A stretch of DNA of 64,000 nt from positions 47,518 through 111,517 of the forward strand of contig CAADGG010000086.1 of NCBI GenBank assembly GCA_900696485.1, written 5' to 3'. The DNA comes from an uncultured Pseudomonadota bacterium. Lineage in GTDB: Bacteria > Myxococcota_A > UBA9160 > PR03. Every line of letters begins with the position of its first letter. Position 1 is the first letter of the stretch. The notes under the pieces are model-generated. The model was not told the DNA's origin, did not search any database, and was given only the letters and a program-made list of their open reading frames with translations. The position numbers and the translations under genes are program-made. This document shows positions 1 to 8,133 of the stretch, one piece after another.

Positions 1-84
1 AGTCGCCGGCGGGGACTGCGCCAGCGCCGGCGCGGCTCCCAGCAACGCCGCCATCGCCAGCACGCAGATGGGATCAACGCGCAT
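1..84 (-). CDS. Secreted protein, N-terminal fragment (cut by window edge)
   Basis: Only the first 28 codons are inside the window. They read from an ATG at 84 down to position 1. The peptide starts MRVDPICVLAMAALLGAAPA and continues LAQSPPAT, a textbook Sec signal peptide: a basic residue near the start, a hydrophobic core, and an ALA|QS signal peptidase I site. A ribosome binding site GGGAAGGGG lies 6-7 bases upstream of the ATG. The mature domain is outside the window, so no function can be given; it is exported to the periplasm or beyond. Confidence 0.6.
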   Translation of the reverse strand, partial: MRVDPICVLAMAALLGAAPALAQSPPAT

Positions 85-150
85 GATTCACCCCTTCCCT
101 GGGTCGCGGTTCGGGTGGGGCCGCCGTGTCTCCTCGACTCGCCACCCTCC

Positions 151-195
151 GTTCGCTTGCAAGCAGTTCGCTTGCAAGCAAGCAAGATGCAAGCA
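151..195. repeat. 15-bp tandem repeat, two perfect copies plus one degenerate
   Basis: GTTCGCTTGCAAGCA occurs twice head to tail (151-165 and 166-180). A third, weaker copy (181-195) keeps GCAAGCA-type words. Each unit contains the palindrome GCTTGCAAGC. It sits in the divergent gap (85-431) between the secreted protein on the minus strand and the crotonase on the plus strand, so it could bind a regulator or be a simple slippage repeat. Nothing else recognisable is in this gap. Confidence 0.6.
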
Positions 196-431
196 CGGTG
201 CCAGTTCCCGGTTCGAGATCGCGGGCACCGGCCGCTTCCGGATCGACACCGATGGGACATCTCGACCCAAGGCGTGCGGGTGCCGCACGCGGGAGCGCAC
301 GTCCTGCGCTACTGCGCGCAACCTGGAGCGGGCTCCGGCGTTCGACAACCGCGCCGAGCGCGCGCTTGATTTCGCCGAGGTGACTGCGTAGGTTGGCCGC
401 CTCCCGCGCACCCTCTCGAGGAGCCGCCGAC

Positions 432-1253
432 ATGGCCTCCGCAGCCGGACAGCCGCGAGCGACCGAAGCCGAGGAAGTCCTCTACGAGCTGAGCGACCGG
501 ATCGCCACCATCACGCTCAACCGGCCGGCGCAGCAGAACACGATCAGCGGTCCGATGCTGGCCGCGCTGTCCCGCTATCTCCTGCAAGCCGATGCCGATC
601 CGGACGCCCGGGTCATCGTGATCACGGCGACCGGCCGCTTCTTCTGCGCCGGGCTCGACCTGCGGGGCAGCGACATCACCTCCGGGCTGTCGAACCCATC
701 GACGGCCAGCCCCACGCTCGATCTCCGCAACACTCCGCCGACGGTGCTGCACAACCTGGACACGCCGACCGTCTGCGCGCTCAACGGTTCGGCCGCCGGC
801 TACGGCATGGATCTGGCTCTCGGCTGTGACATCCGGCTGATGGCCGATCACGCCAAACTCGCGGCCGCGTTCACCGCCCGCGGGGTCGTGCCGGAATCCG
901 GCGGCACGTGGATCCTGCCGCGGCTGCTCGGCTGGTCGAAGGCCGCGGAGATCATCTTCACCGGTCGCACGCTGCCGGCGGCCGAATGCGAAGCCCTCGG
1001 CCTCGTCTCGCGCGTCGTGCCAGCCGCCGAGATCGGTGCCGCCGCGCGCGCGCTGGCCGCCGAGATCGCCGCCAATGCCCCGCTCGCCGTGCAGGCCTCC
1101 AAGCGGATGATGCGCATGGGCATGAACGAGACCTTCAACGATCACGTGCACCACGTGTACCTGCAGCTGCTACCGCTGTTCCGATCCGAGGATTTCCGGG
1201 AAGGCATGCAGGCGTTCCTCGAGAAGCGCAAAGCCGAGTTCCAGGGCCGCTGA
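432..1253 (+). CDS. Enoyl-CoA hydratase/isomerase (crotonase) family protein
   Basis: A 273-aa crotonase-fold protein, the usual length. Family marks in order: the first oxyanion-hole segment FFCAGLDL (about residue 75), the second NGSAAGYGMDLALGCDIR (about 120-140), and VPESGG carrying the conserved catalytic-type Glu, then the C-terminal trimerisation helices. Members hydrate or isomerise enoyl-CoA thioesters. The closest type is the general fatty-acid and acyl-CoA group (CaiD/PaaG-like), but the substrate cannot be read from sequence. The ATG at 432 is preceded by GAGGAG about 9 bases upstream. An upstream in-frame TTG at 393 lacks such a site. Confidence 0.9.
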   Translation: MASAAGQPRATEAEEVLYELSDRIATITLNRPAQQNTISGPMLAALSRYLLQADADPDARVIVITATGRFFCAGLDLRGSDITSGLSNPSTASPTLDLRNTPPTVLHNLDTPTVCALNGSAAGYGMDLALGCDIRLMADHAKLAAAFTARGVVPESGGTWILPRLLGWSKAAEIIFTGRTLPAAECEALGLVSRVVPAAEIGAAARALAAEIAANAPLAVQASKRMMRMGMNETFNDHVHHVYLQLLPLFRSEDFREGMQAFLEKRKAEFQGR

Positions 1254-1384
1254 GCAGGGCGATCGATTCCAGAGCGGAGCCCGGTCCCGGCAGCCGTCGT
1301 GGATCGCGACCGTCGATGCCACCCGCTCGTCGATTTCGCCAAGTTGCCGATCCAGCCCGGTTGTCGATCCAGAGGAGAAACGGG

Positions 1385-1795
1385 ATGGCCTGGTTGCGCG
1401 CAACCGGACTGCTGGGCGTCGTGTTCGGCGCGCTGACGCTGAAGGAAGGCGGCGCCGTACTGTTCGGGGATGGCGCAGCGCGCGCCGCGGCGGGTGACTA
1501 CGTACCGTTCGTTCTGTGGTTCAACTTCCTGGCCGGATTCTGCTACGTAGCCAGCGGCGTCGGATTGCTCTTGCGGCGCCGCTGGGGCGTGCGGCTCGCG
1601 CTTGCGATCGCCGTCGGCAGCGCGCTGGTGTTCGCGGCCCTCGGGATCCATATCCTGGTCGGCGGCGCCTTCGAGACGCGGACCGTCATGGCCATGACGC
1701 TGCGCACGACCGTGTGGGCGGCGATCTTCTTTTTCGCCTCGCGGCAACTGCCGCGAGCGACCGGATCCAGCCCGGGGCGGGATCCGGCCCGATGA
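1385..1795 (+). CDS. Small integral membrane protein, four predicted helices
   Basis: A 136-aa hydrophobic protein with four likely membrane segments (about residues 5-25, 42-62, 70-92 and 105-122). An RRR motif after helix two suggests a cytoplasmic loop. A strong AGGAGA site precedes the ATG. I do not recognise a named family. It lies 18 bp before an FmdE-like gene, probably in the same transcript. Membrane location is well supported; function is unknown. Confidence 0.75.
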   Translation: MAWLRATGLLGVVFGALTLKEGGAVLFGDGAARAAAGDYVPFVLWFNFLAGFCYVASGVGLLLRRRWGVRLALAIAVGSALVFAALGIHILVGGAFETRTVMAMTLRTTVWAAIFFFASRQLPRATGSSPGRDPAR

Positions 1796-1813
1796 ACCCC
1801 GGAGGAGGTCTGG

Positions 1814-2434
1814 ATGCGCCATCCCGAGTTCTTCGACGACGTCGCCCGGATCGTGCTGCGCGACCCGCTGGCCGAGCTGCTCGGCAGCGCCGAAGATGGC
1901 CTCGTCGAGTACGGCTACGCCGATGCCGTGAAGCTCACCGGTCACTCCTGCCCGACGGTGGCCGGCGCCTATCTGATGAATCGGCGCGCGCTCGGCGCGC
2001 TCTATCGAGACGAACGACCGGAGCGCGGCGCGATCCGCGCGGATTTCCGGGAGGCGGCCACGGCCGGCGTCACCGGCGTGATCGCATCGGTCACGACGCT
2101 CATCACCGGTGCCACCTTCGACACCGGGTTCAAGGGGATCGCCGGGCGCTTCGACCGGCGCCAGCGGCTGTTCTTCGACGCGCCGATCGGCGGCGACCTG
2201 CGACTCCAGCGCCTCGACACCGGCGCCGCCGTCGACGTCCGCTATCAGCCGCAGCGGGTCCCGGCGGATCCCGCCCTGCCGGAGCTGATGCCGAAGGTGC
2301 TGGCCGGCGCCGCCAGCGAGGCCGAGCGTGCCGAGTTCCGCCGGCTGTGGCAGGAGCGGGTCCGGCGCATCCTGCTCGAGCATGCCGACGACGACGCGCT
2401 GCTGAGCCTCCGCCACGTCCCGGCAGGAGCTTGA
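1814..2434 (+). CDS. FmdE-like (formylmethanofuran dehydrogenase subunit E family) protein
   Basis: 206 aa. The segment KLTGHSCPTVAGAYLMNRRA (about residues 37-56) resembles the conserved GHxCP region of the FmdE family, a metal-associated fold first seen in methanogens and common in bacteria that lack methanogenesis. A later TTLITGATFDTGFKG segment also fits. GGAGGAGG precedes the ATG. Bacterial members often lie near hemerythrin and NnrS genes, and both occur here at 7.5-9.4 kb, which suggests a role in metal or nitric oxide stress. That is inference; the biochemical role is not established. Confidence 0.6.
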   Translation: MRHPEFFDDVARIVLRDPLAELLGSAEDGLVEYGYADAVKLTGHSCPTVAGAYLMNRRALGALYRDERPERGAIRADFREAATAGVTGVIASVTTLITGATFDTGFKGIAGRFDRRQRLFFDAPIGGDLRLQRLDTGAAVDVRYQPQRVPADPALPELMPKVLAGAASEAERAEFRRLWQERVRRILLEHADDDALLSLRHVPAGA

Positions 2435-2535
2435 TCCGGACTCCCCGACCCCGGCCCGAAGCCGGCGCGCCGCTGTCGATTCGGCGTTTTCGGTCTACGA
2501 TCGGGAGGCATCCCACTCGACGCGGAGGTCACCCG

Positions 2536-3105
2536 ATGCCCTCAGCCCCGTCCACGATCTTCCTGGCGCTCGCCCTCGGGATCGCGACCTGGTCGCTCGT
2601 CGAGTACCTGCTGCATCGCTTCCTCGGACACGACCGACGCACGATGCCGAACTTCTTCTCCGTCGAGCACACACGCCACCATACGGAGGGTGACTATTTC
2701 GCTCCGGCCTGGAAGAAGGGGCTCGCGGCCCTCGTGACCTGTGCGCTCGTCTTCTCGCTGCTCCGCCTCGTCGTCGAGCCGAGCGTAGCGGTCGCGTACA
2801 CCGTCGGTTTCGTCGGCATGTACGGGATCTACGAACTCGTCCACCGCCGCGCTCATACGCACGAGGGGATCGGGGCGTACGGGCGCTATCTCCGCCGGCA
2901 TCATTTCCACCACCACTTCGGGAACCCGAAGGCGAACCACGGCGTGACGTCACCGCTCTGGGATCTCGTGTTCGGCAGCTACGAGCCCGTCGAAGCGGTC
3001 CGCGTGCCCGCGAAGCTCGCCATGCGCTGGCTCGTCGATCCCGCCACCGGCGCCGTCTGGGAGCGCTTCGCTCCGCACTATCGCGTGACGGGCGGCGCGC
3101 GCTGA
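2536..3105 (+). CDS. Fatty acid hydroxylase superfamily (sterol desaturase-like) membrane protein
   Basis: A 189-aa membrane di-iron enzyme of the fatty acid hydroxylase superfamily. The diagnostic histidine clusters are present in order: HRFLGH (about 33), HTRHH (about 49), HRRAH (about 105) and HHFHHH (about 123), alternating with hydrophobic segments. Such enzymes hydroxylate or desaturate lipids using O2. The length fits the short bacterial forms. The ATG at 2536 has a GGAGG site upstream. The substrate is unknown; a membrane lipid or sterol-related substrate is plausible given the steroid genes elsewhere in the window. Confidence 0.85.
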   Translation: MPSAPSTIFLALALGIATWSLVEYLLHRFLGHDRRTMPNFFSVEHTRHHTEGDYFAPAWKKGLAALVTCALVFSLLRLVVEPSVAVAYTVGFVGMYGIYELVHRRAHTHEGIGAYGRYLRRHHFHHHFGNPKANHGVTSPLWDLVFGSYEPVEAVRVPAKLAMRWLVDPATGAVWERFAPHYRVTGGAR

Positions 3106-3145
3106 CAGGCTTGCCGAGAATCGGCCACTGGCGAACGCGCATCGC

Positions 3146-3260
3146 CGGGTGGGAGGAGCACACCCGGAGCCGGAATCCGGAGGCGGCCATACCCAAGCCG
3201 TACGCAGCGCCGAAGCTCGTCCGCCGAGGACATCGGCGCAGGGTGTGTTCCTCCCACCCG
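3146..3260. repeat. Long inverted repeat, 20-bp arms around a 75-bp centre
   Basis: The arm at 3146-3165 (starting CGGGTGGGAGGAGCACACC) is the reverse complement of 3241-3260 (ending GGTGTGTTCCTCCCACCCG) with one mismatch. The 115-bp unit fills most of the 210-bp gap between the hydroxylase and the C39 peptidase. It encodes nothing visible. It could be a MITE-like or REP-like element, or a transcription terminator upstream of the peptidase operon; no T-run follows it. Confidence 0.6.
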
Positions 3261-3315
3261 CCTCCGAACATCGTCGGCCGATTCGCCTATCCTTCCGCGC
3301 GACCACGGGGAGCCG

Positions 3316-4065
3316 ATGGAAAGTCGCCTCGATTTCGAGATGTACCCACAGCCGGACGGCACCACCTGCGGGCCGACGTGTCTGCAGGCGATCTACAACT
3401 ACTACGGCGACGAGATCCCGATCGCCCAGGTGATCGAGGAGGTGCCGCAGCTCGAGGACGGGGGCACCCTCGAGGTGCTGCTCGGCATCCATGCCCTGCG
3501 GCGCGGCTACCGGGCCCGGCTCTACACGTACAACCTCAAGCTCTTCGACCCCACCTGGTTCTCCGGCTCGAGCGAAGACCTCGCCGAGAAGCTGAAGATC
3601 CAGATGAAGGTCAAGACCGGCCGGCGGCTCCAGCTCAGTAGCCGGGCGCATCTGGAGTTCCTGGAGCTCGGCGGCGAGATCCACTTCGAGGATCTGACAC
3701 CCGAGGTGCTGCGCCGCCCGCTGCGCAAGGGAACACCGATTCTCACCGGGCTCTCGGCGACGTATCTGTACGGCTGCGCGCGTGAGGTCGGCGTGATTCC
3801 CGAGTACGATGACATCCGGGGAGTCGCGACGGGACACTTCGTCGTGCTGTGTGGCTACGCTCCGAGCGAGCGCTCCGTGCTGCTGGCCGACCCGCTGATG
3901 CCGAATCCGGTCTCCCGAGAGCCCGTCTACGCCGTCGACATCGACCGATTGGTCTGCGCGATCCTGCTCGGCATTCTCACCTACGACGGGAACCTGCTGC
4001 TGTTGACGCCCCCGTCGCCCCGAAAGATCCATGGCGGTCCTGCTCGTCGTCGACAATCCCGCTAA
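3316..4065 (+). CDS. C39-like (papain-fold) cysteine peptidase of an ATP-grasp cluster
   Basis: 249 aa. The N-terminus has TTCGPTC, with the likely nucleophile Cys18, the catalytic His in GHFVVLCGY (His174) and Asp192 in LADPL: the Cys-His-Asp triad order of the C39-like peptidases. There is no signal peptide and no fused transporter, so it should act in the cytoplasm. Its 3' end overlaps the next gene (RimK type) by 35 bp, and the two are followed by two more overlapping genes. In this context it probably trims or cleaves a peptide or isopeptide made by the ligases, or cleaves one off a protein. The exact substrate is unknown. Confidence 0.8.
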   Translation: MESRLDFEMYPQPDGTTCGPTCLQAIYNYYGDEIPIAQVIEEVPQLEDGGTLEVLLGIHALRRGYRARLYTYNLKLFDPTWFSGSSEDLAEKLKIQMKVKTGRRLQLSSRAHLEFLELGGEIHFEDLTPEVLRRPLRKGTPILTGLSATYLYGCAREVGVIPEYDDIRGVATGHFVVLCGYAPSERSVLLADPLMPNPVSREPVYAVDIDRLVCAILLGILTYDGNLLLLTPPSPRKIHGGPARRRQSR

Positions 4066-5512
4066 CTGGGCCCTGCGGATTCCAGGTGTCGAGCTGGTTG
4101 GCGCGCGCGCCTATCTCACCGAGCCGCGCTACACGGAGCTCCGCGGGATCACCGCGTACAACCTGTGCCGTTCCTACGCGTATCAGAGCCTCGGCTACTA
4201 CGTGTCGATGCTCGCCGAGGCCCGTGGGCACCGGCCGCAACCGAGCATCTCGACGATCCAGGATCTGAAGATGCAGGCGCTGTGGCGGATCGCGTCTGAA
4301 GATCTCGCAGAAATGATCCAGCGCGCACTGGCGCCGATCCGTTCGCGCGAGTTCACCCTCTCGATCTACTTCGGCCGCTCCCTCGCGCAGCGCTACCGTC
4401 GGCTCTCGCTGCACCTCTTCAACCAGTTCCAGGCGCCGCTGTTGCGCGCACGCTTCGTGAAGCGCCGGGAGGGATGGCAGCTCGAGGGAATCCGGCCGAT
4501 TCCGGCCAACGAGATCCCGGACTCGCACCGCCCGTTCGTCGCCGAGGCGGCGACCGCCCACTTCGGCGGCCGGCGCCGCTGGCCGCGGCGCCGGGATCCA
4601 CGCTACGACCTCGCGATCCTGCACGATCCCCGCGAGCAGACGGCGCCTTCCTGCCCGAGCGCGCTCTCGCGTTTCGTCCGCGCAGCCCATCGGCTCGGTC
4701 TCGACGCGGAGCTCATCGGCAAGGACGATTACGGGCGACTCGCCGAGTTCGACGCTCTGTTCATCCGCCAGACCACGGCCGTCAATCACCACACGTACCG
4801 CTTCGCACGCCGCGCCGCTGCGGAAGGACGGGTGGTGGTGGACGACCCCACTTCGATCGTCCGCTGCGCCAACAAGGTCTACCTCGCCGAGCTCTTCGAA
4901 CGGTTCTCGATCCCGGTGCCGCGGACCCTGATCGTGCATCGACAGAATCGCGACCGCGTGTCGCGAGAGATCGGCCTTCCGTGCGTGCTGAAGCAGCCGG
5001 ACAGCTCCTTCTCCCGAGGCATCGTGAAGGTCCACGACGCCGGAACACTCGAGATCGAACTCGGGCGCCTGCTCGAGGACTCGGAGCTGGTGATCGCGCA
5101 GGAGTTCGTCCCGACGGAGTTCGACTGGCGCGTCGGGATCTTCGACCACCAACCGCTGTATGTCTGCCGCTACCACATGGCCCATCGACACTGGCAGGTC
5201 CTGCGCCACGACGCGGGGGGACGGATGACGGCCGGGCGGGTGGAGACCCTCGCCGTCGAGGCAGCCCCCCGGCATGTGGTGCAGACCGCGGTGCGCGCGG
5301 CGGATCTGATCGGAGACGGCCTCTACGGCGTCGACCTCAAGCAGCGTGGCCGCCATTGCACGGTGATCGAGGTCAACGACAACCCGAATCTCGAGGCCGG
5401 CTACGAGGACCGCGTTCTGGGTCGCAGCCTCTACGATCGGATCCTCGCGGTTTTCCTGGCACGCATCGAGCGCCGCAAGAGCCGGGATGCGGGGCCGCGC
5501 ACCACACCGTGA
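4031..5512 (+). CDS. RimK-family ATP-grasp ligase with RLAN N-terminal domain
   Basis: 493 aa. Residues 1-150 match the RimK-like ATP-grasp N-terminal (RLAN) domain in style (NLCRSYAYQSLGYYVSMLAE). Residues about 290-480 are the ATP-grasp domain, with CVLKQPDSSFSRG (nucleotide-binding lysine and glycine loop) and EVNDNPNLEAG, which carries the metal-binding Glu and Asn residues. RimK relatives add amino acids such as glutamate to a peptide or protein carboxylate, using ATP. The gene starts inside the C39 gene and its stop overlaps the next start as GTGA, so the four products are translationally coupled. The acceptor substrate is unknown; a ribosomally made peptide or a protein tail are both possible. 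Confidence 0.88.
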   Translation: MAVLLVVDNPANWALRIPGVELVGARAYLTEPRYTELRGITAYNLCRSYAYQSLGYYVSMLAEARGHRPQPSISTIQDLKMQALWRIASEDLAEMIQRALAPIRSREFTLSIYFGRSLAQRYRRLSLHLFNQFQAPLLRARFVKRREGWQLEGIRPIPANEIPDSHRPFVAEAATAHFGGRRRWPRRRDPRYDLAILHDPREQTAPSCPSALSRFVRAAHRLGLDAELIGKDDYGRLAEFDALFIRQTTAVNHHTYRFARRAAAEGRVVVDDPTSIVRCANKVYLAELFERFSIPVPRTLIVHRQNRDRVSREIGLPCVLKQPDSSFSRGIVKVHDAGTLEIELGRLLEDSELVIAQEFVPTEFDWRVGIFDHQPLYVCRYHMAHRHWQVLRHDAGGRMTAGRVETLAVEAAPRHVVQTAVRAADLIGDGLYGVDLKQRGRHCTVIEVNDNPNLEAGYEDRVLGRSLYDRILAVFLARIERRKSRDAGPRTTP

Positions 5513-6753
5513 GCGCCGAGCTTCCGCTGGGGCTGTTCGCCGGCTATGGAATCGAGATCGAGCACATGATCGTCGACGCCGAGACGCTCGACGTGCGGCC
5601 GCTCGCCGACCGTGTGCTCATGGGGGCGACCGGCACGATCCGTGAAGAGATCGAGCGGGGCGCCGTCGCGTGGTCGAACGAGCTGTCACTGCACGTGCTC
5701 GAGATGAAGACCAACGGACCCGCCGCGAGCCTCGCCGACCTGCCGGGTCGGTTCGCGGCTTCCGTCTGCGAGCTGAATGCGCTGCTCGCGCCACACGGCG
5801 CCCGCCTGCTGCCGACCGGGATGCACCCGTGGATGGATCCGGGGCGCGAGCTGCGACTCTGGCCTCACGGATCCAACACGGTGTATGCAGCCTTCGACCG
5901 GATTTTCGGCTGCCGCGGACATGGTTTCGCAAATCTGCAGAGCACTCACTTGAACCTGCCCTTCGCCGGCGACGAGGAGTTCGCTCGCTTGCATGCCGCG
6001 GTCCGGCTCGTGCTGCCACTGCTGCCGGCTCTCGCCGCCAGCTCACCGATCGCGGACGGCCGACCGAGCGGGCTGCTCGATACACGCCTTGCCGTCTACC
6101 GTACCAACTGCGCACGCGTCCCATCGGTGACCGGAGACGTCATTCCGGAGACGGTCACCTCGCGCGCCGACTACGAGACGCGCATTCTCGGACGGATCTA
6201 CGAGGATCTCGCCCCCCTCGATCCGGAGGGCACGCTGCGACACGAATGGGTGAACGCGCGCGGCGCCATCGCGCGCTTCGACCGTTCGGCGCTCGAGATC
6301 CGTCTGATCGACGCGCAGGAGTGCCCGCGCGCGGATCTTGCGATCGCCGCCGCCAGCGTGGCGATCGTCCGCACGCTCACGGAGGAACTCGACGCGGACC
6401 TCGCGCGGCAACAGGCGATCGGAACGAGGTCGCTCGTCGCGATCCTCGCCGCGACGCAGCGTGAGGGCGATCGGGCCTGGATCGAGGACACCCGCTACCT
6501 CGCCGTCCTCGGACATCCGGCGCGGCCGGTGAGCGCGAGTGGGCTCTGGGAGCACGTGCTCGGCCGGCTCGGGGCCGCCGCGCAGCGGGACCTGGCGGCG
6601 TACACCGAGGTGCTCGCGCTGGTGCTGCGCGAGGGACCCCTGGCCCGCCGCATCCTCGCGAGTTTGCGGGGTGACTTCTCCCGCGACCGTCTGCGGGCCG
6701 TCTACTGCCGGCTCGCCGACTGTCTCGCGGACGGAACGCTCTTCGGTGCCTGA
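5509..6753 (+). CDS. Glutamate-cysteine ligase family 2 (GCS2-type) amidoligase
   Basis: 414 aa from a GTG at 5509 that overlaps the previous stop by four bases. GYGIEIEHMIVD near residues 11-22 is the GCS2-type start, where acidic residues bind Mg-ATP. SNELSLHVLEMKT and HGFANLQSTHLNLPF follow as in carboxylate-amine ligases of the glutamine synthetase fold. Known family members couple glutamate (or another gamma-carboxylate) to an amine. A cysteine ligase role for glutathione is not implied: members next to RimK/RLAN genes are predicted to make other gamma-glutamyl or peptide products. Coupled to the RimK gene upstream and the amidohydrolase downstream. Confidence 0.83.
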   Translation: MSAELPLGLFAGYGIEIEHMIVDAETLDVRPLADRVLMGATGTIREEIERGAVAWSNELSLHVLEMKTNGPAASLADLPGRFAASVCELNALLAPHGARLLPTGMHPWMDPGRELRLWPHGSNTVYAAFDRIFGCRGHGFANLQSTHLNLPFAGDEEFARLHAAVRLVLPLLPALAASSPIADGRPSGLLDTRLAVYRTNCARVPSVTGDVIPETVTSRADYETRILGRIYEDLAPLDPEGTLRHEWVNARGAIARFDRSALEIRLIDAQECPRADLAIAAASVAIVRTLTEELDADLARQQAIGTRSLVAILAATQREGDRAWIEDTRYLAVLGHPARPVSASGLWEHVLGRLGAAAQRDLAAYTEVLALVLREGPLARRILASLRGDFSRDRLRAVYCRLADCLADGTLFGA

Positions 6754-7468
6754 GGCGGCCCTGCTGATCACCTGCGAGCACGGAGGGGCGCGCGTTCCGG
6801 CGACCTACGCGAGACTCTTCGCCGGCCGGACCCGCGTGCTCGCAAGCCACCGCGGCTACGACCGGGGCGCGCTCCCGCTGGCGCGGCAGCTCGCCCGCGC
6901 GCACGGGGCGGCTACCGTCTTCTCCACGACGACGCGGCTGCTGGTCGACCCGAACCGGAGTCTCGGGCACCCGCGGCTCTTCTCCGAGATCACGCGTCTG
7001 CTCGCGCAAGACGAGCGCGACGCGCTCGTCCGCCGGCATTGGTTGCCGTACCGCGACGCCGTGGCCGCGCAGGTCGCGCGGCTGGCCGCACCCGGGCGGC
7101 GCGTGGTCCACGTGGCGGTGCACAGCTTTGCGCCGGTGCTGCAGGGACGGCGGCGGTGTTTCGAAGTCGGCCTGCTCTACGATCCCGCACGCGCGCCCGA
7201 GAGCTGCTTCGCTCGGGCCTGGCAGGGGGCCTTGGGCGACGAAGCGCCCGCCCTGCGAGTCCGCCTGAATCAGCCGTACCGCGGAACTGCCGACGGCCTC
7301 ACGACGGCGCTGCGTCGCAGCTTCCGGCCCGATGGCTACGTCGGGATCGAACTCGAGGTGAATCAGCGACTGCTCACCGGCGACGCGCGACGCGCGCGGA
7401 ACGTCGGCGATGCGGTCGTCGCCGGCCTGGAACGCGCCCTGGCGTGCGAGGCGGCGAACGGCTCCTGA
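6746..7468 (+). CDS. N-formylglutamate amidohydrolase-family protein
   Basis: 240 aa from a GTG at 6746 overlapping the previous gene's stop by 8 bp. It has ITCEHGGARVP near the N-terminus (metal-binding Glu/His of the family), DPNRSLGHP (about 72), VHSFAP (about 126) and a C-terminal GIELEVNQ. The family hydrolyses N-acyl-glutamate-type amides with a metal; the classic member acts in histidine degradation, but no hut genes are present here. As the fourth member of the C39/RimK/GCS2 set, it may deblock or recycle a glutamyl product. This role is inferred from gene order only. Confidence 0.83.
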   Translation: MPEAALLITCEHGGARVPATYARLFAGRTRVLASHRGYDRGALPLARQLARAHGAATVFSTTTRLLVDPNRSLGHPRLFSEITRLLAQDERDALVRRHWLPYRDAVAAQVARLAAPGRRVVHVAVHSFAPVLQGRRRCFEVGLLYDPARAPESCFARAWQGALGDEAPALRVRLNQPYRGTADGLTTALRRSFRPDGYVGIELEVNQRLLTGDARRARNVGDAVVAGLERALACEAANGS

Positions 7469-7492
7469 TCCGTTCGAGAGGGGACCCGCGAC

Positions 7493-7960
7493 ATGGAGAT
7501 GGCAACGAGCGAAGCCGCAGAAGGCGTGAGCGAGCGACTCGGCGCCGACCACCGACGCCTGGATGACCTTCTTGCCGAGACGAAGCGAGTCTGGGCGGAT
7601 GGCGATCCGGAGACGGCCCGGCGCCGGTTCCATGCGTTTCGCGAAGGTCTCGAACGCCACATCGAGGTCGAGGAGCGGGTGCTGTTCCCGGCCTTCGAGA
7701 CCTTGACCGGAACGACGCCGGACGGACCGACCGGGGGCCTGCGGATGGAACACCGCGAACTCCGGAAGCTGCTGGCAGAGGTCGCGGTGCAGCTCGAGGA
7801 AGCGCCGCCGGCCGGGAGGGCTCCGGTCCTCCCGGTCCTCGAGGCCCGGCTCGCCGCCCACAACGACATCGAGGAACGCCGTGTCTATCCGACCGTCGAC
7901 CGTCTCGCCCGGAAAACCGGAGCGCTCGCGAACCTGGTGCATCGTCTCGCGATGTTCTAG
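7493..7960 (+). CDS. Hemerythrin HHE-domain protein
   Basis: 155 aa, cytoplasmic. Iron-ligand motifs in order: DHRRLD (His about 20), HIEVEE (His/Glu about 56-60), MEHREL (His about 85) and HNDIEE (His/Glu about 123-127), the HHE pattern that binds a non-haem di-iron centre. Such proteins sense or bind O2 or NO, or help iron-sulfur repair. It lies 173 bp upstream of nnrS, supporting a nitric oxide role. The ATG has a GAGAGGGG-type site upstream. Confidence 0.88.
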   Translation: MEMATSEAAEGVSERLGADHRRLDDLLAETKRVWADGDPETARRRFHAFREGLERHIEVEERVLFPAFETLTGTTPDGPTGGLRMEHRELRKLLAEVAVQLEEAPPAGRAPVLPVLEARLAAHNDIEERRVYPTVDRLARKTGALANLVHRLAMF

Positions 7961-8133
7961 GACGAAGCGGTCGGGATCCGGCACGCTCGCCCGGATCCGG
8001 AGGGTGTGAGGCCCGACGTGGCCCCGAGAATCCGGCAGATCATGAGTTCCGTTCTCGAGACAGATGCGAGCCAGATGGATCTCCGTTGCGGCGCGCGACG
8101 CCGGCGTCGCAACCCCCAGACGAAGGACGTGCC

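Noticed and set aside
151..195. Start of a CRISPR array in the 15-bp repeats
   Set aside because: The units are contiguous with no spacers and too short.
393..431. TTG start of the crotonase 13 codons upstream
   Set aside because: No ribosome binding site, whereas the ATG at 432 has GAGGAG at good spacing.
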